From assembly GCF_028554725.1 (NCBI RefSeq), contig NC_071670.1, positions 60,080,501 to 60,144,500 of the forward strand: DNA of 64,000 bases. The letters are read 5' to 3'. Below are positions 24,367-36,700 of this stretch, piece after piece. The stretch comes from Zeugodacus cucurbitae (Eukaryota; Arthropoda; Insecta; Diptera; Tephritidae). The position numbers and the translations under genes are program-made. Below the pieces are notes generated by a model. It ran no database searches. It was not told where the DNA came from and worked only from the letters and a program-made list of their open reading frames with translations. Within the stretch, counting starts at the first letter, position 1. The number at the start of each line of letters is the position of its first letter.

Positions 24367-26169
24367 TAATATTCATTTCAATTACAGTCGGTTCTATGTT
24401 ACCGGAATTGACCCGGAATTTATCTGGTACAAGGTCAGTTTTTTCGACGACCTTTTAGGTCAAACAAAAATAATATTCAAAACAAATTCCAATTCAAATT
24501 CATGTCTAAATCTGGTTTGTTGTCTGTGAATCGTCAAATTGCTCTACCCTTAGTGTCTGGCAGATGAGGTCAAGTCTGTAAATTTTTTTACATAAGTTAA
24601 TGGATTTTTAATGCAAAATTTCACCACGCCCAAGATCTTGTGCGAATTCAAAATTTGCTACGGAGTACGCACAAAATTATACCCAGCAACAAGCTGTAAA
24701 AGGTAAAATTTAACTTTTTTTATATCTAATTTTTTATTTGTAACAGGTTTGGTCTCTTTATGCCTTTAACGAATTAAAACCGGTGCGGAAATAATCTTAG
24801 ATATACTTGAAGGATCAGCTGAAGTCGGTCAAAACCATCCCTACAATGGAACTTCCCAAACTCGAAACACCACAAAAAAATCCACAAAAAAACTTAGAGT
24901 TAGAGAGACTTCGAGTTATGGAAGTTCAACTTTAGATCCAATTTGAATACCTGAAGCTCACGTCAACAAATCTTCGATATGTCATGCCGATTCTTATAGG
25001 ATTTTCACTTTTATTTAATACCAAGAATGATCAACATGCCCAACAAAATATAAATCAGTCAATATGGAAGATCTCTTGAGAAAAATATATAACAATATAC
25101 TATTTTTGGATCCAAATTTCCGGATATCGGTTAAAAATTTCGTCTTATAACTAATAAACTGACTTTCTTTTCTTCGCTACCGCGCGAACTCAGCACTACC
25201 TTACATGTTACTTTGTCTTCAATCATGATATTAGTTCGTTGGCGCCTCTAAAATTAACACCAATTACCTTCATTGCGTTTTATCAAATCAAATCTCTGCA
25301 AAATTTTATGCACACGTGTAATTACTTATGTAATCAATTACAGCAATGGATTACTCAGCCAACAACAATACAAACATGCATATCATTGCAGTATCTTGCT
25401 ATGAAGACGTCCAAGCGCTTCATTAAATAATAGAAATTGAAAGAAAGTAGCCCAAAAAAGTGGTTCCTACTTATTGCACCAGTCACACTTTCACATTTTG
25501 CCGTTCATTCCATTACGACACTTGAGCCAGGTCATAAGCATCTCAAATTTATTTAGACTCAAAGTATGTGTGGTTGGCAACAGAGAATCACTCCAAGCAG
25601 GTTTGACTAGGAGAATGACTTGACCAGGTGTTTGCGGTGATTGGGACAAGTGTGTGTGTATGTATGAATGTGTGTCTGAGTATGTGTGTAGAGCAATAGA
25701 AAAAAGTGTAACAATTATATTTCGTAACCAAACTTGAAATGCGGATATCGTAAGTCCTTCTACGGCATGGCGTAACGCGCACCTATCGTCTGGTTTGTAG
25801 CCAGACACTAAAGTGGAAATGTAGAAAAGGCTTACTTAGCAGAGAGAAGGGACAACTTGTAGTCATAAAACGTCTACGGACAATGAAGATCGCTCTGCAG
25901 TTGGCTGGTCGAGGTTGCTTGCGGAATTTTAGGTTACCGCATACGTAGGGTGCTTCAACTATATCTTCCCAAAGATCTTTTATTAACAGCTTCCCTAGGT
26001 TTTCCGTCTTCGGAAGGCATCCAGAATATTTAGAGCCATCTTTAAAGATCCATTCCCTGTCGTGAGGACACCCTGTCGGGTTTATGAAATCGGAATGCAA
26101 TCGGATCTTTGGGGAGCTCCAACTAAGTCTTCTAATCCAAAGCTAATCTTCGTCCTGATTTTATAACTA

Positions 26170-26333
26170 TATTGAAGGCATCCTCGACGTATTAAAGTTC
26201 CGATCCCTGTCGTGGGAACCCTCCGTTGGGTCTATGTAACCGCGAATCAACAGGATCTTTATCCAATTAGGGACTGTCACCGGCAGCATGTCTTAAAATT
26301 ATTTAAGGACTGTCGCTACAACAACAACAACGA
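26170..26333 (-). repeat. Dispersed repeat, copy 3
   Basis: The best preserved copy. It runs CCCTGTCGTGGGAACC, GGGTCTATGTAACCGCG, GGATCTTTATCC, GGGACTGTCACCGGCAGCAT, AAAATTATTTAAGG, then CGCTACAACAACAACAACG. A second partial copy of the left blocks lies just upstream (about 26030-26160). Confidence 0.65.
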
Positions 26334-27219
26334 AACAGCTTAGGGATCTATAATTTATATAGAAATATACTTGTGTCTTCAACAACTCGAACCGCATTGT
26401 TTATACTTTTATATTTTACGGCGGATTATAGACGAACCCACGCTTCGTCGCATGGTAGTCACGCACTTAACGAACGAAGTTACCTCTCCGTCAAGAGCTC
26501 TCAAAACTAGACAACAACTTTGTCTGCGGCTGCCTTCACTTTTGTTGTTATTATTATTTTTAGCTTAAATGCTAGTAAAAGAAGCAGCCGGCACTCTTCT
26601 GGCCATGGTGGCGTCCGACTTAATTACAAAACATTTCATTCCTGACCTACAAAATATCATTAATACCGGTTGCGTTTCGCTGTTGCGGCATCGATATTAA
26701 TTAAGTAACTAGTCGAAATGTGAAGATGCTAATTATGTTGAAATTATATTAATAATGCCTTTTTAATTTTATTTGTATTTATTTTATAATATATTTTACT
26801 CCAGCAGCTGTTAACAAATAGGCTGAGCCGACCTGTTCGTCGTATGGAAAATTTAAGCCTAGTATCAGTGCTAATTACTTTAAATAAAAAATTTAAAAAA
26901 ATGAGTGAAAAACAAAAACAAATAGATAACAATAAAAAAATGATGAGATGTTGCTTCCTAATTCATAAATTTTATACACCGACTAAATTATACTCATTTC
27001 GTAGGGGGGGCTTTGAGACTTAACTCTTATTGTGTAGCAAGTATTACATACATACTTTCATGGCTACTTGCAGAGTTAGACGATGAGAGTTTGAATATCC
27101 CAGTGAAGCTGTTGTGTCTTACTAGGATGGAAAGTAAAAAAAAAAATCGAAAAAAACTGACCCTTTTTTTTAATACATTTTTTGAAGGTCTAAATCTAGA
27201 AAATAATTTTTTCAACAGA

Positions 27220-27345
27220 CTTCGGTGTTACTGTTGTCGTAGCAACAATAATTTTCAAAGAATTATAAGGAATGCTGCAGAATTAACAGTCCTTGGTCCG
27301 ATTTAAATCGGACTGTTTCGGTTACGTAATCGTGGGAATAGTTAT
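27220..27345 (+). repeat. Dispersed repeat, copy 4
   Basis: Blocks in copy-1 orientation: GTTGTCGTAG, ATAATTTTCAAAG, GGAATGCTGCAG, AACAGTCCTTGGTCCG, GTTTCGGTTACGTAATCGTG. A reverse-oriented partial copy ending CGCTACAACAACAACAC follows at about 27440-27545. Confidence 0.6.
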
Positions 27346-27582
27346 AGCTGATCGAAGCTGGGTTGTATTCGACAAATTCATTCCATCGAAACGTCTTATT
27401 CAGATATTTCATAATTGGAATACACACGCTCTGAATGAGTTCCCATGAAAGTCGGGCTTACGTTATCACAGTGAACCCGTATTTTTAACCAGTGAAAGAT
27501 ATTTGGACACTATTTCTTAACACGAATACCGCTACAACAACAACACACTAAGAGCTTTAGCATTTCCTTCCGAATGGCGTCC

Positions 27583-27722
27583 AACCTCTCTTTCATGGGA
27601 TTTTGCGTCGTACCTAGACCTCAAACCTCTCTTTCATGATATTATACGAAATGTTGCATCGTACCCAGACCTCAAACCTCTCTTTCATGATATTATACGA
27701 AATTTAGCATCGTACTCAGACC
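27583..27722 (+). repeat. Tandem repeat, 51-bp unit, about 2.7 copies
   Basis: The unit starts AACCTCTCTTTCATG and ends CGTACCCAGACCTCA. Starts are at 27583, 27624 and 27675. The first unit is 10 bases shorter (41 bases) and units 2 and 3 are nearly identical. No coding role evident. Confidence 0.85.
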
Positions 27723-29640
27723 TTCCAACTTTTCAAGTATCTATATTTTTTAGATAAAAAATTAAAAAAGCCTGATTTACAGGCCCTTTCTAGATATTTG
27801 TATACTAAAACAGGAAGAGAGAGCTATTTGTGAGCTGATCCGTTCTGAATCGAGCTAGACCTCGATCGGTTGAGCTACACGTCAGAGATCTTAGAAATCC
27901 CACATGGATAGTAGAAAGACCGGTTCTTTAGGGTTTGAATAAAGAAGTCTTAACATACCAACGAAGTGTTTTTAGTTTCTTTTAAAAATTTGTTGAGACA
28001 GCTAATATTGGATTCCTATTCGGTCACCGTTGGGTTCAAAAGCCGACTCTGGCGACAGGTGTAGCGATGAATACCACGGAGACAACTAATGATGCCGGTC
28101 CACTGAGATGCAAAAACTCTGAGTATGGATCGCAAAGAAGACTCTTATGTATCCCCGAAGCGCTTTGAGCCTTTCCCAAATATCCACTCCCTCAAGTTCG
28201 GTTGGATCGCCAACGATAAGCCAAGGGTGTGACATGCCAGATGTTTCAACTTCTTTCTAGTGAACGCTGCGGCTCCGAGCCCCTGAAAAGTGAACTCCAT
28301 TCGAACGTCATAATAGTGTCAATCGATGGCAAAGCTTTTACTTACGAGGTTACATTTTGGAAATATGAAAATCTTGTATGTCCATTCCATACACCATGCA
28401 CCATGCACTATGAGCTGATGCATTGGTTGGTGCATCGTCTTTATTTGTTTTTGTTATTGTTTTTGTTTTAAAAACGGGTATTTGTTAATCATACTATCAG
28501 GCATATTCGCCGTGGCCAGACATCGAGCGTTTGTTGAGGGTGAACGCGAATCACGACTGAAAGCGAAATTATGTACGAACGGCAAAACAAAAATGCAGGC
28601 AATATGTTTGAATGTGTTACAACAGTACTAAAATAATAACATTAAATGCAAGTTTGTTGTATTTTATAGCTAACGGTGATGACGCGTTGTAAAGCTGCCT
28701 GCCCGCCTGCAAGCATCAGGGAAGTGTTTGTAGACGAATATTAGTGGATACATATGTACAAATATTAGTGGATACATATATACAAATGTTTGTTTGTTTG
28801 TATGTGAGTGAATGACTTGGATGCTGTTCACCGGTGCACACCACTCAGCGGCTCAATAAACCATGGCTGCAAGAAGATGTTACCAAAACGCACTATGTTA
28901 GTGATTGTATGTACATATATATGTTTGTATTTGTGTGTGTGTGTGTTAGTTAACAAAAGTCAAGTTGTAAAATTTAGTTAGTCGCCTAGCATTTTGTATA
29001 TTAATTAACGTGCGTTTTTTTCTTAATAATTTTTTTTTTATTTATTTTTTTTAGTTTGCGTATTGCATAATTCGGCAGCAATGACAGCGACAACAGCAAA
29101 AACAATAAAAAACTGCAATTAATGAATGCAATGTTTGGAAGCTAAATAAAAAAAAAATCAAACGCGAATTGCACGCAAAATCATCAAATATCAACAACTT
29201 TGACTTGATGAAAGGGAAATTAAAAAGCAAAAAGGTGCTAAAATGCACAAAATATTACAAACATACAAACATACATACATACAAACTTACTATGTGCGTT
29301 TCCAAAACATAAACAAATCTCATGCTTGAAAACGAAGTAACAACAACACTAACGCCCAATAGCATAATAGCAACAACATCAGTATTAGCTTAGCTGTGAT
29401 TATCATCATCATCTGCTGCGTTTACTACTGGCCAACAACAGCGGTCGGTAGCCGGTTTTTTGTGTGTGTTTACTCATCCTAAAATTCAGTTATTATTATT
29501 TACCAACTTCTATACGCTCGGCATGCAAATCGACGGAAGTTTGTGCCCTAGTGCTGCGGTTGCGCATCTTTACAGCTGTTGTTGTCGCATGCCGCACGCC
29601 AACCGCTGCTGCGCCTAGCCAAACTCTAGTTGGTTTTCGC

Positions 29641-29678
29641 ATATAAAGCCGTTCGTTGCAACGGTTAAAGCATCAGTT
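29641..29678 (+). promoter_or_regulatory. TATA box and initiator of the glycine-rich gene
   Basis: ATATAAAG at 29641-29648 and an arthropod initiator TCAGTT at 29673-29678 lie about 30 bases apart, with the start codon about 50 bases further on. This is the arrangement of strongly regulated structural-protein genes in flies. Confidence 0.7.
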
Positions 29679-29728
29679 GTTGATTGACTCTCTCGACTCC
29701 CATATCTCTTAAGCGTTGAGACAACAAC

Positions 29729-30400
29729 ATGAAGGTGTGTACCGCAATAGGATTAATTGGATTAAAACCAACAAATTATACCACTATCATTCCTTTGGAA
29801 TGGACCACAATGGATTGGAATTCACTAACGTTATTCTTACACTCTTTTCCTTAGGTATTTGTTTGTTTACTGGCGGTTTGTGCCATTGCGAATGCTGGCA
29901 TTATTGGTGGCGGCGGCGGTTGGTCTAGCGGCGGTGGTGGTGGTGGCGGCTGGTCCAGCGGCGGCGGCGGCGGTGGCGGCGGCAGTGTCAAGATTGTGAA
30001 GATCATTGATGCTGGTTCCGGCGGTCATGGTGGTGGCGGCGGCGGTGGTGGCGGTTGGTCAAGTGGTGGCGGCGGCGGTGGCGGTTGGTCCAGCGGTGGA
30101 GGCGGTGGTGGCTGGTCCAGCGGCGGCGGCGGCGGTGGTGCTGCTGATGTCAAGATCATCAAAGTCATCTCACAAGGCGGTGGCGGCGGCGGTGGTGGTG
30201 GTTGGTCTAGCGGCGGTGGTGGTGGCGGCTGGTCCAGCGGCGGCGGCGGTGGTGGCTGGTCTAGCGGCGGTGGCGGTGGAAGCGGTGGCTCCGTCAAGAT
30301 CATTAAAATCATCTCACAAGGAGGTGGCGGCGGCGGCGGCGGCGGTTGGTCCAGCGGTGGCGGCGGTGGTGGTTGGTCTAGCGGTGGTGGCGGTTGGTAA
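29729..30400 (+). CDS. Secreted glycine-rich GWSS-repeat protein
   Basis: Two exons, 29729-29734 (Met-Lys) and 29855-30400, GT-AG, give 183 residues. The first ATG plus splicing yields a signal peptide (MKVFVCLLAVCAIANAG). The mature part is almost entirely GGGGGWSSGGGG repeats, with three or four Trp-Ser-Ser units per block. Three short basic-hydrophobic linkers break it up: SVKIVKIIDAGSG, DVKIIKVISQGG and SVKIIKIISQGG. A two-codon first exon, a glycine-rich mature chain and a TATA/Inr promoter are usual for insect cuticle, eggshell or other extracellular matrix proteins. The exact role is unknown and I do not recognise a named orthologue. A poly(A) signal AATAAA is at 30778-30783. Confidence 0.85.
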
Positions 30401-30783
30401 ACAATATTACCATTCAACACCAAGCTAACAACCTAACCTCCTTGTGATATGCATCAAGCCAATAGTGTTCAAATTTATTGTCATCGTCAATGTTACAACA
30501 AAAATTTTGCAATTCTCATTGCAACACACGCCCTGCCATAATCATAATCATCTACCATCTGGCAGCAATCTAAACATCATCAAAGTGCAACTATACACAG
30601 TTTCTTTCGGAATTTTTCGTCGTTGTATAGTTGCCAAGAGTCACCGTCTACTAGTATGCTTTTTTAATACTCATATGTGACTTGATAAATCAACCGACCT
30701 CTTACCACATACAACATAAACACATCTGTACACAACACTTTTGTACATAAATCCACTATTTTTTTAGCAAAAAACTAAATAAA

Positions 30784-33440
30784 GTAAACAAAAATTACAA
30801 CATAGTTTAAAAAAAAGTACTCGTTTTTGTATTGTATTAGTCGGATGAGTGTGCATAATTACGTGCTTTAGACTTTGAATTGTGAGCTTTAACCTCCTTC
30901 CATATTTCGAATGTTAATTCATTGCAGAACTAACAGCAATAATTCTAAAATCCTCCTAAAGTTTAATGTAATTAAACCGTCCCCGAGTTAGTCGGCTCAA
31001 CACACTTGGAACACAACCGGATTATTATCTGGACAAGTACTAGTAGCGCGGTTATTCCTAAAAATCATTTGAGGAATGATTTGCCAAAACAACAACAAAA
31101 ATTGTCGAATTCACAACATGAAAAGTGTCTGTAAGTTAACGATCTTCTTATTAAAATAAACGGAGAGGCTTTTAAAATTGTTAGTTTTTTTCAAAAACTA
31201 TATCTCTGTCAAAATGTTCACTGGTAGAAGAAATACATATTTTCATATTTGTTTACTGAGTTTTTAAACAACTTTATTGGTGTAACACCTGTAATGAACA
31301 AAAAGATGCTGTGATGACTTGCTAACAACCACAGACTGTGATGAATGAATTAGCGAATGCAAAATTCATGCATAATGAAAAATAATTAAAGCGTTTTTCA
31401 GCAAAACTACACCGGAAATAAAACCGAAATTGCTTCCTCAAATTTTTAGTTGTGGCAGTTTTTCAAATCAAAACTTTTACTACCAACAATACAGCTGTTA
31501 AATTTTGAATGAATTTTCAGCAATCTCTTCTGCAATTTCGCACCATTCACCGGCACCCACGAGACAAGCAACGGCTCATTAACACATTTCACGCATTTGC
31601 ATTGAATATGATTTGGAATATGCGCTGGATTTATGAGGTCTGTTTCGCTCACTTTTATGGTATGCCGTATAAGTCCAACGAACATATATATATGCATATA
31701 CATTAGATTTACAAGCATTACAAAGATGTCTGGTAGTTACTTTTGTGCGCATTTGGAGTTAATTTCGTCGTTGACTCTTCCTTTTTACCACTTAATTAAA
31801 GTTGCTTTGTGGGTGCGTTATATGCTTTAGAAATAAGTTTTTATGATTTTAATTACGTTGCTCCACAAAATATATATTTTTAGCATTTATTGTCCCATAA
31901 AATAGTTGCACAATTGAAATGTTTGGTTATAATTTAAATAATCTTTCTACACACTCGCCTACAATATTTTTCACATATTTTTACATATGAACATATATTT
32001 ATATGTATGCATATATGTACAATTGTACTTCACGATGCTCTGAGTTTTGTATAAGTGGTCTCTATGGGTTAATTATTTTGCTTGAATTGCATGTTACCTT
32101 GACTTTATTTCATGGCTTTGCGTAGTTCAATTGCGTTATCTAAGTTATTTAATGTGTATTTATTTTTATATTTTATTTATATTTATTGTTTTTCTCCTGC
32201 ATTGCAAACACTTTTATTAATTTCAATTTCTTCCATCACTCCATTTTGAATTTCAGAAACACGAATGTTCGTATGTTTAGTATGCATTTTACAATTGTCA
32301 TAACTATGTAACAAAACGCTTACATTTTGATTTTGACGAAAAATGATTAAAAACGACTCTATATTTTATATAAAAGACAAAACATTGACTAAGTGGCTTA
32401 AAAAAGATATTACCAATTCGATTTATATCCGGTTCACAAACGGAGTAGATGTTTCCGGATATTACTATTTGAAGGGCTTAACGAAAGTGAACTTCTAATC
32501 TGAACAATTGGCATATTTTGACTTTCCTCTGCACATTATTTTATAATTTGAAAGGATAGAATTACTAATTTCTCAATTTTACGCTGCGTTGTTTTAAAGT
32601 GAGGATTTAGGGATGAAAGGAAACTCACCACTATTATCAAAAATTATGTAGTTGCAGTTTATAATCAAAATAAAACTCCCAGTGAGATAACAAGTTTGAA
32701 ATAACGTACCAATATAATGTACGTTTAATTGATTAATAATATTATAATATTATTAAGGCTGTAGATGAGTCGGTGTGATTTTATTGTAATATATGAAAAG
32801 TGTAACTTATTAGACGCCACTGTAGCCACCAACAATTCATATGTAGCAATACCATAACTTAAAAAATGTTAAAACTTTTACTTAAAATTATTATTAATTG
32901 TTATGTAGGCTTTGATATATTAAAAAGTATTAAAAGTAATTTTTAATTTATTAAAAAAAATTATAATATTTTTGTAATTGGTTAAAACTTTTTGTTCAAC
33001 ACTAGTTTCTGAACCTGAGCAACCGTGTAAAAATGAAAAATGGCGGTCTGATTTATGATTTCACCACACTTTATAACAGCAGCGCACTCGCTCTGTCATT
33101 AAGCTAAATCATGGCTGTTGAAAGATGACAGCATCATGTCTTACGAATAGGGTGCAAAGCATGTCAAGGAATAACACATACAAGAGCAACGAGAAAAAAT
33201 CAAGTGTCATATCAATAGGAAAAGCAAGCAGCACATAAAAAGAAAATTTCAGCTCCAATTGTAATACGAATTTCTTGCCCAACAATTAATTAAAAGTATT
33301 AAAATTGAGAGAAATTTATAAGTGTAAATTGGAGCTATATATTTAGCTAAAAAAGTCATTATTATATATAAGCGCTTTTTATTAAAATAACTCGGAGGGT
33401 AAGCACGTTCCAGCAGAGCCGTATTGAAAAAGTTTCGCTT
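30784..33440. other. Gene-free region
   Basis: No conserved coding sequence. One decayed copy of the dispersed repeat lies at about 30925-31100, ending AAAACAACAACAAAAA. The last few hundred bases before 33709 probably include the 5' UTR of the WAC gene. Confidence 0.5.
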
Positions 33441-33708
33441 TTTACCGACGACGAAGTTCGAGTCGTCGACGTCCCTCCCAGAAAAAAAGTAATATCTACG
33501 TAAAAGGAGGAAGTCTTTAAAAGCCAAAGGGTTGGTTTTCAATTGAATTTGCCAAGATAACTTGGTTTAAATTTTAGTTGAAACTAACCAAAATAGCGGC
33601 ATATTGTTAACCCAACGGAGCATTGGGGAACCTAAAAATTTGTAGACGTCTGTTGCAGCGGCTCAACGAAGACGAAGAGGAAAAAAATTGGGCGAAAACT
33701 TTGCATTG

Positions 33709-36700
33709 ATGGTAATGCATGCTAGAAAACCGCAACGTGTGAACGATGGGTAAATTTTATTATCTTACATTTAATTAATTTATTTTGCAAATAGTTTAGT
33801 AACCACAATAGACATTTAATAACTTTGCACAAATAGTCAAACAATTGGCCAACGTATTTATATATACGGCAGCTCGATAATACACAACAACCTTTTAAAA
33901 CAATTTGGTATCAGTGTGGAATTTTTTTGCTGGCATTTTTCCGTTGTACGCCATTCTCTGACCATTCGTATGGCTTTGATTTCATTGTATGCTTTGCGTT
34001 AATTTTTCCTTCCACCTTGTTTGATTATCTGCTATTTGTCTGGTTCACCAATTCCGATTGTCTTGTGTTCGTGCTTTCGTTCTTTTCCAATTTCTTTGAT
34101 GGAATATCATAAGGAGAAGAAGGAAAAAATGTCTGAATATTAAAATCGACTAAGAACTATTTAAAGTTTTTTATGAATTTCTACATCGGAAAGTTACAAA
34201 AAAAATTGTTACAAAGTTTTTGAAAAGATTTGGATTCATTTAAATTTGATTTTGAGTGAAAAATATCGACATGAAATAAGGAACCAATAATTAACATCTG
34301 ACTCCGGGAATTTCTAATTGTACATAGTTGAAGAGTAGATATCTATATGTATCTGTTCTGTCGTTGCTGCTGCTACTTCTAGTGCTGCTGCACCTCTCCA
34401 TTATAAACGCCGTCAACTTTGCCAGTGCTTAGCATTAGCCTTTGCTATATATTCCCTCATATGCGGTAATTATTTTCAACGATTTTCATTCCTTCCTGCA
34501 TTTTTCTTACAAAAGAATAGTGTGGAATCAGTGTACATGTATATTAATCGTTAATTAACTTTTATGGATTTGCAAGATATAATCAAATTGGACTCAACGG
34601 CAGTTGTATTATAATAATGTTTAGGAATATGTTCTGGTGAAATAGAATAAAATGGCAGCAACGAAAATTAATAATGGAACTCTAGAACTTAGTTAGATCC
34701 TCCACATCTACGTATCCGCAACGAATTTTTATTTGATTTTATATTTGAAAACTTACTTGCATAGCCTTTTCTATAATATATATTATTCCGGACATAAAAA
34801 TGCCAGATTTTTATCCAAGTAATTTTGTCCATTCTTCAAACCGACATAATTCCTTTTTCTTATACTACTTAACGTTTCAAACTAAATAATGTTAATTTGT
34901 TGCTCAATTTAATGGTTTTCCCATATTTTATGGAAGTTATTTTTCGAAATAGATAAATATAGTTTTAATAATATTATATACTAATTTTCACTATATATTC
35001 TTGCAGCTACTTTGAGAAGCATCAGTCGCATTCGTATCAGGTGAGTGATAAAGCAAACTGAGTGTAAATATTTAAATAATACATAATGGCATACATACTA
35101 CATATATTCATATTTATGTTGCCCAAGTCTACATTATTGGATGCAATTTAACATCTATTTTACATTTTAGAATTTTAAGTGATTAGTATATTCGATTTTT
35201 TGTTTTGTTTGTGTTTATATTTTGTTTGCATAATTATACTAAGTGTGCTTGTGCCTAATGTTTCCACATAATTTCAATAATAATTTTGATATATAAAAGT
35301 GAAATTCTTAGTAAAAAAGTGACTTTGTTACAAATAATTGAAGAAAAACAGATACTCGTTTCTCATAAAAGCAGTGCCATACAGTTGAATTATGTTTTGT
35401 GCTTAAAAACACTTTTTGCTTCTGATTTAAACAAATAAACAAAGTGTTAGAACAAGTTAGTTTATATTATTCGTTTAATTTTTAAAACAACAACTTTGTG
35501 CTTAACATTATAATACTTATCCATGCCATATAAAACCTTTTGTGTTTCGTTGTTCATTGTATGTGCGCATATTTTCAACATTTTTTTTTAATAATTTCTT
35601 CTCTAACTGCAAACATGTACAAACTGCATCGGTCTTCTCGTTAACTGTGTACATCACAACCAAGCAGCAAACCATCTCAACATACAATATGAAAGTCCTC
35701 CTTCGTTGTAATCACTAACAAACACTAAGCACATACAATTAATAATCAAGGATAAAAAAGTTAAAACAAAAAATAATATTGTAAAAAAAATACGACTAAT
35801 TGTATTTTTCGCGTCTAAAACGCCAAAAATGTCTAGAAAAAGAAATGCAAGCAATTGTAAGTCTGTATCATCTACGAATCCTACAACATAACAAACCGAC
35901 AAATAACCTCTCACAATTGTGTGTTCCATCAACTCAAGGCAACTCATTTCGCTTCGCGTTAGTCAAGTATAATAAAACATAGAAATTTGAAAAGTAACAA
36001 AGAAAGAAAAAAAAAACAAAATACACCAATATTTAAATATATGAAAATCGTTAACATCATTTTAAAGTGCAAAGTTAAAAATTGTTTTTAGACAGAAAGA
36101 GAAAATGCAAACTTCGACACATCTTCATTGTTGCAACAACGCTTAGAAAAATATAATAATAACAAAAAAAAGCAAAAAAAAACAAATCGTTTTAAGTGTA
36201 TATAAAACAGTATCATCTTAGTGTCAGCTCTGCGCGACGCTTCCAACGATTCCTGAAGCGCTCTGTTAGTACTCACTCGTGAGATTCCACAGTTTATGAC
36301 TACCACAAATAGTATCACAATAGACTTACCATTGGCACCCGGCTGTAACAAAAATGCTGCTGTCGGTCTGTGTCGCATAGATGATGTAAGTAGAAGTGCG
36401 CCGGTCGTGGGCGTACGCTGCGCATGCGCTTGTCCACTTGAAAAACGTATGCACAGTAGCGTCACATGGCACCACCAACAATTACTGTAGATAACTTAAA
36501 TACACTCGTTACACACAAATAGAAAAAAAAAATGAATCATAAAAAGCGAAATTTGTAAACACACTTGGCGACACGACATGGACCGACAGGTCAGATGATA
36601 CAGAGTATTTCGAAAGTATAAAAATATAAAAATAATTGTGTATGTTATTATTTCAAGAAAAATTAGCTTAAACATGTCCTGTCGCTAAGTGTGCTGTGTG

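Larger units (their letters stand above)
22060..29640. other. Gene-free region with dispersed repeats
   Basis: About 7.6 kb without a supportable gene. It contains several decayed copies of one dispersed repeat, annotated separately, a 51-bp tandem repeat, a 25-bp duplication near 28735-28790 (ATTAGTGGATACATAT twice) and GT microsatellite patches. The long single-exon frames here do not resemble known proteins and were left out. Confidence 0.55.

Noticed and set aside
25491..26100. Overlapping minus-strand frames of about 100 codons
   Set aside because: They overlap a dispersed repeat copy, show no splice partners and look like no known protein.
30025..30423. Antisense 132-codon proline-rich frame opposite the glycine-rich gene
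   Set aside because: Gly codons GGN read backwards give Pro codons. It is a mirror of the repeat, and the sense strand has a signal peptide, splice and promoter.
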